A model generated the notes under the pieces. The model had not been told where the DNA came from. It did no database searches and worked only from the letters and a program-made list of their open reading frames with translations. 23,125 nt of DNA from Paludibacteraceae bacterium (lineage in GTDB: Bacteria; Bacteroidota; Bacteroidia; Bacteroidales; Paludibacteraceae): the NCBI GenBank assembly GCA_024400275.1, contig JAKSMY010000031.1, positions 1-23,125 on the forward strand, given 5' to 3'. Each line of letters opens with the position of its first letter. The first letter of the stretch is position 1. Shown piece after piece: positions 7,748 through 14,772 of this stretch. The translations under genes were made by a program, and so were the position numbers.

Positions 7748-8582
7748 TGAGGTATATACCCCAAATGACGAACGGCAGGCTAAGTATTTGCCCCATATTG
7801 AGCCACATGCCGGACTCAAACGCTTCTTGGTCGTTCTTGATAAATTCCAACAAGAAACGTGTCAGGAAGATAATTATCAGGAACACGCCAAATATCAGTC
7901 CTTCTTTCTTATAGGCTTGGAATTTCCAGTACATGATCCACGTCACCACAAAGGCGGCAATACAATAAAGCATCTCATAAATCTGTGTGGGGTGGCACGG
8001 TACGGTTTGCCCGTCACGCACAAAGATAAATCCCCAAGGCAGGTCAGTGGGACCACCGTATATCTCCGAATTCATCAGGTTGCCCAAACGAATCAGCGTA
8101 GCCGTAATGCATGCGCCAATCACCAAACGATCGAATATCCAAATGAAAGATGTGTGGTACTGCGGCTCTTTGCTGAAGTGCTTTTTATTCAGCAACCACG
8201 CTGCAACCATAAGCCCTAATGCACCACCGTGACTGCTCAAACCGCCTTCCCAGATCTTCAGCATCTCAAACGGGTGCTCTATATACGGATTGCGATACTG
8301 AATAGTCCACGCAAGAATCTGAATAGGGTCATCAGCCAAATGCCATTCATAGAAAAGGCAATGCCCGACACGGGCACCGATAATGGTGCCAAGAGTCATC
8401 CAAACAAAAATCTTCTCCGGCCACTCTTTGGGACATTTTTCATTGGTGTATAATTTGACTTGTATCAGGTATGCCAAATAAATACCTAACGCCCACAATA
8501 ACCCGTACCAACGGATTCCGCCGTTCAACCCCCAGTGAATCAATATCGGGTCCACATTCCATGTAACAACGTCCAATATCAT
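7716..8582 (-). CDS. lgt: Prolipoprotein diacylglyceryl transferase
   Basis: Lgt transfers diacylglycerol from phosphatidylglycerol to the lipobox cysteine of prolipoproteins in the inner membrane. The product has 288 residues and about seven membrane segments. Family motifs in order are IRWYGLLWALG near 23-33, GGLSSHGGALG near 113-123 (catalytic histidine), the signature RLGNLMNSEIYG near 165-176, HPTQIYE near 197-203 and FLTRFLLEF near 240-248. It lies 28 bases after nadK on the same strand and probably shares its transcript. Its 3' end overlaps the convergent HD-domain gene by 32 bases. A substrate for it, a lipoprotein, is encoded at 22349-22774. Confidence 0.96.
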   Translation of the reverse strand: MILDVVTWNVDPILIHWGLNGGIRWYGLLWALGIYLAYLIQVKLYTNEKCPKEWPEKIFVWMTLGTIIGARVGHCLFYEWHLADDPIQILAWTIQYRNPYIEHPFEMLKIWEGGLSSHGGALGLMVAAWLLNKKHFSKEPQYHTSFIWIFDRLVIGACITATLIRLGNLMNSEIYGGPTDLPWGFIFVRDGQTVPCHPTQIYEMLYCIAAFVVTWIMYWKFQAYKKEGLIFGVFLIIIFLTRFLLEFIKNDQEAFESGMWLNMGQILSLPFVIWGIYLIIRAWKKDLP

Positions 8583-8610
8583 AAATTCTCAACTATCAAC
8601 TGTCAACTAT

Positions 8611-9456
8611 CTAATTGCTTCCCCACAGCAGTTTATCTTTCAGCGATTTGATAAAACTGTTATCTCCCACCTGCACCAGTTTGATAGTGCGGGTTGATTT
8701 TTTTATATGTAACGTTACCGTGTCATTTATCACTTGACTTCTGCCATCGATTGATACCAGGTAGGAACCTGTCCGGCTCTTAACCGTCAAGTCTATTTTC
8801 CAATCGTCCGGCACCACCAGAGGGCGAACAGTCAGGCTGTGGCTGGCGATAGGCGTAAGAATGATTCCACGTGCTTGTGGCACCATAATCGGTCCGCCTA
8901 CTGACATATTATAGGCTGTGGAGCCGGTAGGTGTGGCAATCATCAGTCCGTCTGCCGTGTAGTTAGTCAGGTTAGTGCCGTTGACGGCGCAATCAATCGT
9001 GATGGCACTGCTCAGTCCGTATTTCATTACGGCTATTTCATTCAGCGCGTCCGACGATGCCAGATTGCCTCCTTCGGAACTGGTAATGTGCAACAAAGCA
9101 CGTTGCTCGATGGTATAATTACCGTTGACAAGGTCCTCCAATATCGAATCCACATCATTAGTAGATACTTCTGACAGGAAACCGAGGTGACCAAAGTTAA
9201 CACCCAAGATAGGTATATTGTATTCCCCCACCATAGCAGCAGTGGTCAAGAATGTGCCATCACCGCCAACCGACAAGGCAAAGTCAATCGACTCCTCGGA
9301 GTCCGGGAACTGTTTATACTGCCGCATATTGAGTTCCTGACGTAATTCGGACGACAGCAGCACATTGACCTCGCGCCGTTCCATAAAGTCCAGCAAATGC
9401 TGAATCTCTACACCGATTCTCGACTTTTGTGAATTACCAAAAATAGCTATAGTCAT
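8611..9456 (-). CDS. nadK: NAD kinase
   Basis: NadK phosphorylates NAD to NADP in the cytosol. The product has 281 residues. Diagnostic motifs are SVGGDGTFL (GGDGT at 64-68), LNEIAVMK, and the TADGLMIATPTGSTAYN stretch followed by MSVGGPI. A VSIDGR motif lies near the C-terminus. The start at 9456 agrees with a promoter whose -7 box is 26 bases upstream. The short gap to lgt contains a 7-base repeat (TCAACTA/TCAACTG). It is divergent from pdxJ; the nadK/pdxJ arrangement is familiar from Bacteroidetes genomes. Confidence 0.96.
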   Translation of the reverse strand: MTIAIFGNSQKSRIGVEIQHLLDFMERREVNVLLSSELRQELNMRQYKQFPDSEESIDFALSVGGDGTFLTTAAMVGEYNIPILGVNFGHLGFLSEVSTNDVDSILEDLVNGNYTIEQRALLHITSSEGGNLASSDALNEIAVMKYGLSSAITIDCAVNGTNLTNYTADGLMIATPTGSTAYNMSVGGPIMVPQARGIILTPIASHSLTVRPLVVPDDWKIDLTVKSRTGSYLVSIDGRSQVINDTVTLHIKKSTRTIKLVQVGDNSFIKSLKDKLLWGSN

Positions 9457-9481
9457 ACTACACGTAGTTTAATAACGACGG

Positions 9482-9512
9482 CAAAATTACAAAAAATTAT
9501 TGATACTTGCAA
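9482..9512 (-). promoter_or_regulatory. Bacteroidetes-type promoter for nadK-lgt
   Basis: On the minus strand, TTG at 9512-9510 is followed after exactly 20 bases by TAATTTTG at 9489-9482. Transcription should start near 9475, giving a leader of about 19 bases. Its -33 box is only a few bases from that of the divergent pdxJ promoter. Confidence 0.8.
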
Positions 9513-9518
9513 ATTTAT

Positions 9519-9549
9519 TTGCATATATGAAAAAAAAATACTACCTTTG
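9519..9549 (+). promoter_or_regulatory. Bacteroidetes-type promoter for pdxJ-exbB-exbD-tonB
   Basis: TTG at 9519-9521 (within TTTGCATAT) is followed after 20 bases by TACCTTTG at 9542-9549. The expected transcription start (about 9555-9558) is only 3-6 bases before the pdxJ ATG at 9561, so the mRNA would be essentially leaderless. Confidence 0.85.
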
Positions 9550-9560
9550 CAACATAATTT

Positions 9561-10274
9561 ATGACACGATTGAGTGTAAATATCAACAAAGTGGCTACGT
9601 TGCGTAACGCGCGTGGGGGGAATTTGCCCGATGTACTGCGTTTTGCACAGGACTGCGAACGTTTTGGTGCAGAAGGTATCACGGTACACCCTCGCCCCGA
9701 CGAGCGTCATATTCGTCGCGCCGATGTATATGCACTTAAGCCGTTGGTTAGCACAGAGTTGAATATAGAAGGCAATCCCGAACCGCCTTTTGTGGATTTG
9801 GTTACGGAGGTGCGTCCCACACAAGTCACCTTAGTGCCGGACGGACGTGACCAACTGACCAGCAATCACGGTTGGGATACTATCAATAACTTAGCCCATC
9901 TGACCCGTCTAACCGAAGTCTTTCACGCAGCAGGTATTCGTGTGTCTGTTTTTGTAGATGCCGACCCCCGTATGGTGGAAGGTGCCCGCAAGGTTGGAGC
10001 CGACCGAGTGGAGTTATACACAGGTCCATACGCCGAGTTGTATGAAAAAGACCCAAAGGCTGCCATTGCCATGTACCGCCCCGCTGCTGAAAAAGCACGT
10101 GAACTGGGATTGGGACTGAATGCCGGACATGACTTGAATCTGAAGAACCTAAAGGCATTCATAACAGCCTTTCCTTGGGTTGATGAAGTGAGCATAGGAC
10201 ATGCTCTCATAGCAGATGCCTTATACTTAGGAATAGAAGAAACCATTAAACAATATAAATTATGTTGCAAATAG
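9561..10274 (+). CDS. pdxJ: Pyridoxine 5'-phosphate synthase
   Basis: PdxJ condenses 3-amino-2-oxopropyl phosphate with deoxyxylulose 5-phosphate to make pyridoxine 5'-phosphate, the last ring-forming step of vitamin B6 synthesis by the DXP-dependent route. The product has 237 residues, the usual size. Motifs are [15 protein letters not shown] (6-20), [10 protein letters not shown] with H43, R45 and H50, E70 in [17 protein letters not shown] near 151-158 and LNAGHDLN with H190. These align with E. coli H45, R47, H52, E72 and H193. The start fits the conserved N-terminus. The 3' end overlaps the exbB start by 13 bases, so B6 synthesis is coupled to an envelope energy-transfer operon. Confidence 0.97.
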   Translation: MTRLSVNINKVATLRNARGGNLPDVLRFAQDCERFGAEGITVHPRPDERHIRRADVYALKPLVSTELNIEGNPEPPFVDLVTEVRPTQVTLVPDGRDQLTSNHGWDTINNLAHLTRLTEVFHAAGIRVSVFVDADPRMVEGARKVGADRVELYTGPYAELYEKDPKAAIAMYRPAAEKARELGLGLNAGHDLNLKNLKAFITAFPWVDEVSIGHALIADALYLGIEETIKQYKLCCK

Positions 10275-10954
10275 ACACGTTGGCACAAATGGCCGACCAG
10301 ATGGCTGCTATAGAGGAGCCTGTACAAGAAACAATGAACCTGTGGACAATGGCCTCGTACGGAGGTTGGATTATGATTATCTTAGCCTTGCTGTTGGCTT
10401 GGGGAGTGTATCTGTTTATCGAGCGTATGGTGGTGTTACGCGCTGCCACAGCCGAAGACAAAACATTCATGAACCAGATTAAAGACTATATCCACGACGG
10501 AAAAATGGACTCTGCCGTTAATCTGTGTCATGCCCAGGATACGCCTTCCTCTCGTATGATAGAGAAAGGCATATCGCGTATCGGCCGCCCTATGCAGGAC
10601 GTGCAAGTGGCAGTAGAGAACGTGGGTAACTTGGAAGTGAGCAAGTTGGAAAAAGGTCTTGTTATCATGGCTACCATTGCTGCAGGTGCGCCCATGCTGG
10701 GATTCTTGGGAACGGTTCTCGGTATGGTGCAAACTTTCTACAATATGGCACAAAACGCCAGTGGTGTGATTGAAATGGCAGCCCTGTCAGAAGGTATGTA
10801 TCAGGCCATGGTTACCACCATCGGCGGTCTGATTGTCGGTATCTTGGCCATGTTTGCCTACAATTTCCTCGTGGCACGCATTGACCGCGTAGTGCGTCAG
10901 TTGGAAGGGCGCACCTTGGAATTTATGGACTTGCTAAATGAACCCGGTCGCTAA
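10262..10954 (+). CDS. exbB: MotA/TolQ/ExbB-family proton channel protein
   Basis: This 230-residue inner-membrane protein uses the proton gradient with its ExbD partner to energise a TonB/TolA-type protein. Three membrane segments are visible at about 36-54, 135-158 and 183-204. The family signature [20 protein letters not shown] (140-159) and the segment [21 protein letters not shown] (181-201) are clear. The N-terminal 30 residues before TM1 probably face the periplasm. It starts inside pdxJ, and exbD follows after 32 bases. Sequence alone does not separate ExbB from TolQ; no Pal or TolB gene is present, which favours ExbB. Confidence 0.9.
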   Translation: MLQIDTLAQMADQMAAIEEPVQETMNLWTMASYGGWIMIILALLLAWGVYLFIERMVVLRAATAEDKTFMNQIKDYIHDGKMDSAVNLCHAQDTPSSRMIEKGISRIGRPMQDVQVAVENVGNLEVSKLEKGLVIMATIAAGAPMLGFLGTVLGMVQTFYNMAQNASGVIEMAALSEGMYQAMVTTIGGLIVGILAMFAYNFLVARIDRVVRQLEGRTLEFMDLLNEPGR

Positions 10955-10986
10955 TCGTTAGACGACTCCAATAATAAATAAGGTGT

Positions 10987-11394
10987 ATGGCTTTAAAGAG
11001 ACGAAATAGAGTAGAGGCAACCTTTGCAATGTCCTCTATGACGGACCTGATATTCCTGCTATTGCTCTTCTTTGTGATGGCAAGCACGATGTCTTCGCCC
11101 AACGATATTAAAATCAACTTGCCCCAGGCACGTGCCAAAACATCTACCAAGAAAGTGGTGGCAAAGGTGTTTATTGATAATCTGGGACAATACTCCGTGG
11201 CTCTCGGTAAAGAAAAACCTATTGCTATCTTGGAAGAAGATTTGGAAGGCTACTTGAGCAGCGTTCAGCAACAAGATTCCACCATGTACATTGCCCTGCA
11301 CGCCGATGAAGATATAGCCTACAAGCAGGTAGTCCATGTTTTGGATATTGCCAACGAATATAAGATGAAACTTGTAATTGCTACCAAACGGTGA
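10987..11394 (+). CDS. exbD: ExbD/TolR-family protein
   Basis: This 135-residue protein has a short basic cytosolic N-terminus (ALKRRNRVEATF), one membrane helix (about 18-34) and a periplasmic domain. The essential aspartate of the family is D20, in SSMTDLIFLLLLFFV. The periplasmic part contains VFIDNLGQYSV and the terminal ALHADEDIAYKQVVHVLDIA segment typical of ExbD. It forms the proton channel with the preceding ExbB. Its stop overlaps the GTG start of the TonB-like gene by four bases (GTGA), so translation is coupled. Confidence 0.92.
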   Translation: MALKRRNRVEATFAMSSMTDLIFLLLLFFVMASTMSSPNDIKINLPQARAKTSTKKVVAKVFIDNLGQYSVALGKEKPIAILEEDLEGYLSSVQQQDSTMYIALHADEDIAYKQVVHVLDIANEYKMKLVIATKR

Positions 11395-12137
11395 AACTGC
11401 AAGAAAAATCCAATATTACCGCAGCCGTAGGCACTGTGCTCTTTATGGCACTTGTCTTTCTCCTTCTTTGGCTCATCTGTATCAATGTGCCGCACGAGGA
11501 GGAAGACGAAGGCTTGATGGTATCGTTTGGCGAGGTGATAGAGACAGGGGGCGGCTTACCCACTGCCACACCCTATGTACCATCAGAGCCGCAAGAGGCA
11601 ACATCTCCCACTCCACCCGCTGCTGAACCGTTGCTGACTCAGGAAGATGAATCCGCAGCCGAAGCGGCACGCATAGAAAAAGAAAAACAACGTGCCGAAG
11701 AGGCTCGCAAGGCAGAGGTGCAACGGAAGCAGAACGAAGCCATTGCCAAAGCGCAGCAAATGGGCGCGTTATTCGGAAACACATCTTCGGCAGAAGGAGC
11801 CAACGGGCAACCCGGCGACAACGGCAAAGCCATCAACGGCAACCCCTTGGGGCATGGCTCGGCTGGAGGCAATAGTTGGAGTCTGAACGGACGTTACTTG
11901 GTTGGTAGTCTGCCAAGCCCGTCGGCAGAATTTAAGCAGGAAGGTAAAGTGGTGGTATTCATAACCGTGGATAAAAACGGCAATGTAGTCAGCGCACGGG
12001 CAGGACAAGGAACAACCATATCCGACGAGAGCACACGCCAATTGGCTGTCAAAGCCGCTTTAAAAGCCAAGTTCAACATGGTGGACCATCCGAATGCAGT
12101 AATGGGAACAATCACTTATAATTTTAAGTTTAAATAA
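11391..12137 (+). CDS. tonB: TonB/TolA-like energy transducer
   Basis: This 248-residue protein is anchored by one N-terminal helix (about 11-31). It then has a P/T/E-rich stretch (about 55-85), a charged helical stretch rich in A, E, K and R (about 85-122), a glycine/asparagine-rich linker (about 130-165) and a C-terminal TonB-type domain (about 168-248: KVVVFITVDKNGNVVSA, then a terminal YNFKFK strand). It should carry energy from ExbBD across the periplasm to outer-membrane transporters. The long charged helix recalls TolA, so TolA is the alternative. The GTG start is supported by the four-base overlap with exbD. No strong terminator was seen after it. Confidence 0.82.
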   Translation: MKLQEKSNITAAVGTVLFMALVFLLLWLICINVPHEEEDEGLMVSFGEVIETGGGLPTATPYVPSEPQEATSPTPPAAEPLLTQEDESAAEAARIEKEKQRAEEARKAEVQRKQNEAIAKAQQMGALFGNTSSAEGANGQPGDNGKAINGNPLGHGSAGGNSWSLNGRYLVGSLPSPSAEFKQEGKVVVFITVDKNGNVVSARAGQGTTISDESTRQLAVKAALKAKFNMVDHPNAVMGTITYNFKFK

Positions 12138-12180
12138 TAAAATAATAAGTCTGTTTAACCGGTTTAATAGATTGAGAATT

Positions 12181-12708
12181 ATGAATTACCTTTTTTTAGA
12201 CAATGGCTTCGAAGAAATAGAAGCGTTGACCACAGTTGATTTACTACGTCGTGCCAACATTCCATTAACCACCGTGTCTATTACCGGTGATATGATGGTA
12301 CAAGGAGCCCACAAGATAACCGTACAAGCAGACGGATTGATGGCTGATATGAACTTCGCCGATGCCGAAATGCTTATTCTGCCCGGTGGTGCCAGCCATT
12401 TGGAGAATTGCCAACCTTTATGCGATTTATTGGTTAAACATAATGCAGCAGGCAAAATGATTGCCGCTATCTGCTATGCACCCTCTGTATTGGGCAGATT
12501 GGGTATATTAAAAGGCAAACAAGCCACATGCTATCCGGGCTTTGAGTCCTATTTGGGTGAGAGTTACGTAGGCGGTTTAGTGGTTGAGTCCAAGAATATC
12601 ATCACTGCCAAAGGTCCGGGCTTGAGTGCCGACTTTGCTTTCTGTCTCATCGAAAAACTTGCCGGAAGCGACATCGCCGACCAAGTCTATGACGCCGCAC
12701 AGTATTAA
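12181..12708 (+). CDS. DJ-1/PfpI-family protein
   Basis: This 175-residue cytosolic protein has the DJ-1/PfpI fold. Visible features are LFLDNGFEEIEALTTVDLLRRA with E14, ILPGG (66-70), and the nucleophile elbow AAICYAPSVLG with C98, followed by a TAKGPGLSADFAF segment near 142-154. Bacterial members have been described as stress chaperones, deglycases or glyoxalases; which applies here cannot be told. A TTG nine bases upstream is in frame, but ATG 12181 gives the conserved N-terminus. It lies 43 bases after tonB, past a short TTTAACCGG-type repeat, and may be co-transcribed. Confidence 0.92.
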   Translation: MNYLFLDNGFEEIEALTTVDLLRRANIPLTTVSITGDMMVQGAHKITVQADGLMADMNFADAEMLILPGGASHLENCQPLCDLLVKHNAAGKMIAAICYAPSVLGRLGILKGKQATCYPGFESYLGESYVGGLVVESKNIITAKGPGLSADFAFCLIEKLAGSDIADQVYDAAQY

Positions 12709-12743
12709 GAGAACTAATTGTGCCTTACGTGGTTGAAAAGACA

Positions 12744-12947
12744 ATGCGTAGTAACGAAGAATTATATTTTCTGTCTTTTTGTGTGGAGGCGTATAAAATG
12801 CGTCATCACATGTCTGGTGAGGATGTAATGACGTTGTTTGATAATAAGGGGGTTACGCAATACTTGACTGACCATTTTGGTGTGCTGCATACACAGGGGG
12901 AACAATGGATTGTGGATGATATAGACGAATTTATACGAAACAGATGA
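12744..12947 (+). CDS. DUF3791-type small protein, first gene of a three-gene module
   Basis: The product has 67 residues from ATG 12744; a GTG at 12720 would add eight residues. It matches the small helical DUF3791 family as I remember it: LYFLSFCVEAYKMRHHMSGEDVMTLF, then GVTQYL, VLHTQGEQWIVDDIDEFI. There is no membrane segment. The stop overlaps the ATG of the DUF3990 gene by four bases (ATGA). In many gut bacteria this family sits beside DUF3990 genes, so I infer a partner or antitoxin role. No activity is known to me. Confidence 0.82.
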   Translation: MRSNEELYFLSFCVEAYKMRHHMSGEDVMTLFDNKGVTQYLTDHFGVLHTQGEQWIVDDIDEFIRNR

Positions 12948-13426
12948 TACTTTATCACGGCAGTAATACAATCGTTCGCCAACCGCGAATAATAGAACCC
13001 AACCGCACATTAGATTATGGTTCGGGGTTCTACACAACTTGTGCAGAAAAACAGGCGTATGATTGGGCTCTTCGCAAACTGCAAACACCAACCCAATGCA
13101 ATTATGTCAATGTGTATGAATTGGACGAGGCAGAGCTGAAAAATCTTAAAGTGCTGTGGTTTGACAATCCAACTGAAGAATGGATAGATTTTGTAATGCG
13201 TAATCGGCAGGACGAAATGTTCCAACACGATTACGATATTGTTTACGGACCTGTCGCTAATGATAAAGTCTATGTGCAGTTTGGGCTTTACGAACAAGGG
13301 TTTATTTCTAAGGAAACCTTATTGGCAGAACTGAAAGTATATAAACTCGTTGACCAAATGCTATTTCATACAGAGAAAGCATTGCAACTATTACGTTTTA
13401 TAGATGTCAAAGAGGTACGCAAATGA
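12944..13426 (+). CDS. DUF3990 protein, possible ADP-ribosyltransferase-like toxin
   Basis: The product has 160 residues. The N-terminus ILYHGSNTIV (H5) and DYGSGFYTT (Y25, Y30), followed by KQAYDWA, match the start of DUF3990. Later motifs DYDIVYGPVANDKVY (96-110) and QMLFHTEKALQLLRF (138-152) are also characteristic. The H...Y layout recalls the ADP-ribosyltransferase fold, and I recall DUF3990 being placed in that superfamily; I could not check this. The gene is joined by four-base overlaps to a small gene on each side, the usual architecture of a toxin with its antitoxin(s). Which of the small proteins would neutralise it is unknown. Confidence 0.85.
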   Translation: MILYHGSNTIVRQPRIIEPNRTLDYGSGFYTTCAEKQAYDWALRKLQTPTQCNYVNVYELDEAELKNLKVLWFDNPTEEWIDFVMRNRQDEMFQHDYDIVYGPVANDKVYVQFGLYEQGFISKETLLAELKVYKLVDQMLFHTEKALQLLRFIDVKEVRK

Positions 13427-13629
13427 ATGGTACACTAACACAAAATAATTTGTATTTGTTACTGCCGGGTAAAGTCTTGGCGGTAGCAGAGATATATGCC
13501 AGACATCACGATGTGTCCGTTTTGGATGCCATGCGTAAAGTGTATGCCTCTGATATGTACAAGCAATTGGAACAAGAGAGCACCAAACGCTGGCACGAAG
13601 GTCCTGTATCTTTGTATCAGAATATATAA
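13423..13629 (+). CDS. Small helical protein, third gene of the DUF3791/DUF3990 module
   Basis: This 68-residue protein has no signal peptide. The pattern VLAVAEIYARHHDVSVLDAM, then VYASDMYKQLEQESTKRW and a C-terminal LYQNI, resembles small proteins I recall next to DUF3990 genes. Like the first gene it looks like a short helical bundle, but the two do not align obviously. The ATG overlaps the end of the DUF3990 gene by four bases. The stop is only 19 bases before the structured leader at 13649. It is a likely antitoxin or regulator by context only. Confidence 0.72.
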   Translation: MNGTLTQNNLYLLLPGKVLAVAEIYARHHDVSVLDAMRKVYASDMYKQLEQESTKRWHEGPVSLYQNI

Positions 13630-13648
13630 TTAAAAAATTAGTAATAAT

Positions 13649-13882
13649 TCGCCTATGGAATAAAACAAGCAAGAAACTTGCACAATCATAACTAACAAAC
13701 CGTTAGCTTAATTCTCACTCTTTCGAATATCGCCAGTTTTCGTCACGAGAAGTAAGTTTAGCGTTCACGCGTAGCGTGGGCTTTACTTCATAATTCGTGA
13801 CAAAGGTGTTTGGCGATGCCTGAAAGAGTGGATTAAAAAGTTTAGTCCACTTTTTTGTGTGCTTAGTTGAATAACGGACTGC
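13649..13882 (+). ncRNA. Candidate structured leader RNA, copy 1
   Basis: This element recurs at 22082-22313. The first ~211 bases of the two copies differ at about a dozen positions. Predicted helices are GCAAG/CTTGC (13669-13681), CTAAC/GTTAG (13692-13706), and a long hairpin closed by CACTCTTTC (13716-13724) with GAAAGAGTG (13822-13830). Going inward this continues through CGCCA/TGGCG, GTCACGA (13742-13748)/TCGTGAC (13795-13801), GAAGTAA/TTACTTC, and an apical CACGC-GTA-GCGTG (13766-13778). A terminator-like hairpin follows at 13827-13856 and shares bases 13827-13830 with the closing stem, so both cannot form fully. It lies upstream of, and in the same orientation as, the secreted-protein gene at 13947. 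No TAnnTTTG promoter lies between the terminator and that gene. No known RNA family was recognised. Confidence 0.7.
13827..13856 (+). terminator. Intrinsic-terminator-like hairpin inside leader copy 1
   Basis: AGTGGATTAAA (13827-13837) pairs along 11 positions (one G-U) with TTTAGTCCACT (13841-13851) across a three-base loop, followed directly by five T. It lies about 90 bases before the start codon of the next gene, where a terminator would only make sense as an attenuator or as the end of a separate small RNA. Confidence 0.7.
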
Positions 13883-13946
13883 TAATGATCACGGAGTATG
13901 CCGAAAATCCGATAAAGAGTAGGCAACATAAAAATCTATTAAAACA

Positions 13947-14606
13947 ATGAAAAAATTATTTCTATTTTTTGCTCTTGCTTTAGGAGCAGTGACGATGAAT
14001 GCACAAATTGAATATATCGGAACTCTATCCGGTGAATGTCCTATATGGGATTCTCCTCTATTGGATTGTGGCAAATTTGCTATTTACCAAAAAGACACTA
14101 TCATTTCGTTTTACAATGAAGATCTTTCACTATACAAAGAAGTAAAATTTAATCATAAACAAAACATTTCTCCTCGCAAAGCACCAACTGCAACAATGGG
14201 TGGTTATAGTGACCATATTGCATGTATTGCAAAAAATGTATTTACATTAGATGATAAAATAACTTTTGTTAGATATTCTAATACAGATCAAGAATTTGCA
14301 GTATATGATGAGGATGGTAATTTAGTCAAAAATTTCAATTATTCAAGTCTTGATGATAGCTATGTCGTGGTACAAATCAACAAAAAGTACTATTTTATTA
14401 TAAGCAGATACATCTATAAGAATATGCAAGTAGTATATACTACCGAAGTATATTCATTACCCGGTACCGGTTTTGTTCCGACAGATGACCATTCTCCTTC
14501 TGCTCCAATTAGGAGTACCAATTCTCAAAAGATTATGGATAGGGGGCAAGTGTACATTATCAATAATGATAGCAAATATGCCATAACCGGAAATAGTGCT
14601 TTATAA
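13947..14606 (+). CDS. Secreted protein of unknown function with a type IX-like C-terminal tail
   Basis: The product has 219 residues. A signal peptide is clear (MKKLFLFFALALGAVTMNA, cut before Q20). The middle is rich in beta-type sequence with many tyrosines and aspartates (VRYSNTDQEFAVYDEDGN). The last residues, GQVYIINNDSKYAITG after a KIMDR start, resemble a short C-terminal motif I recall at the ends of Bacteroidales secreted proteins handled by type IX secretion. The gene is AT-rich compared with neighbouring housekeeping genes, which suggests recent acquisition. It sits between leader copy 1 and a strong terminator. It shows no evident similarity to the lipoprotein in the second cassette. 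The function is unknown. Confidence 0.8.
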   Translation: MKKLFLFFALALGAVTMNAQIEYIGTLSGECPIWDSPLLDCGKFAIYQKDTIISFYNEDLSLYKEVKFNHKQNISPRKAPTATMGGYSDHIACIAKNVFTLDDKITFVRYSNTDQEFAVYDEDGNLVKNFNYSSLDDSYVVVQINKKYYFIISRYIYKNMQVVYTTEVYSLPGTGFVPTDDHSPSAPIRSTNSQKIMDRGQVYIINNDSKYAITGNSAL

Positions 14607-14619
14607 TCATACCCTAATA

Positions 14620-14656
14620 AAAATAAGGCACGCTGATTTGCAGCGTGCCTTATTTT
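14620..14656 (+). terminator. Strong intrinsic terminator of cassette 1
   Basis: AATAAGGCACGCTG (14622-14635) pairs perfectly with CAGCGTGCCTTATT (14641-14654) around an ATTTG loop, with flanking A and T extending the stem. The core GCTGATTTGCAGC nearly matches GCTGATTTTGCAGC in the terminator of cassette 2 at 22793. It should end transcription of the 13947 gene. Confidence 0.85.
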
Positions 14657-14686
14657 ATTGTCCTGCCAAGGGGTTGCTATACGCTG

Positions 14687-14715
14687 CCCTCCCTCCTCCC
14701 TCCTCCCTCCTCTCC
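14687..14715 (-). repeat. Polypyrimidine tract with G-quadruplex potential on the minus strand
   Basis: Imperfect 7-base CCTCCCT repeats contain four CCC runs at 14687-14689, 14691-14693, 14698-14700 and 14705-14707, with loops of 1, 4 and 4 bases. On the minus strand these are four GGG runs able to form a G-quadruplex. The tract lies between cassette 1 and the convergent large secreted-protein gene. Confidence 0.55.
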
Positions 14716-14772
14716 GAAACTCTAATCCTTCACGAAAAGTGACGAAGCCCCCCTCCTCTGTCCCCTGTCTTT

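Noticed and set aside
13607..13614. TATCTTTG box as promoter for leader copy 1
   Set aside because: It matches TAnnTTTG but lies inside the preceding coding sequence, has no TTG at the proper distance, and has no counterpart before copy 2.
13692..13706. Integron attC-like core (CTAAC...GTTAG)
   Set aside because: The hairpin is tiny, the flanks do not fit the RYYYAAC/GTTRRRY layout over a long palindrome, and no integrase is present.
13649..13882. 6S RNA as identity of the leader element
   Set aside because: The long bulged hairpin and terminal T-run recall 6S RNA, but there are two copies each tied to an exported-protein gene, and no clear promoter was found for a stand-alone RNA. Copy 2 near zapA-rny looked like the proteobacterial zapA-6S neighbourhood, but copy 1 is not near zapA.
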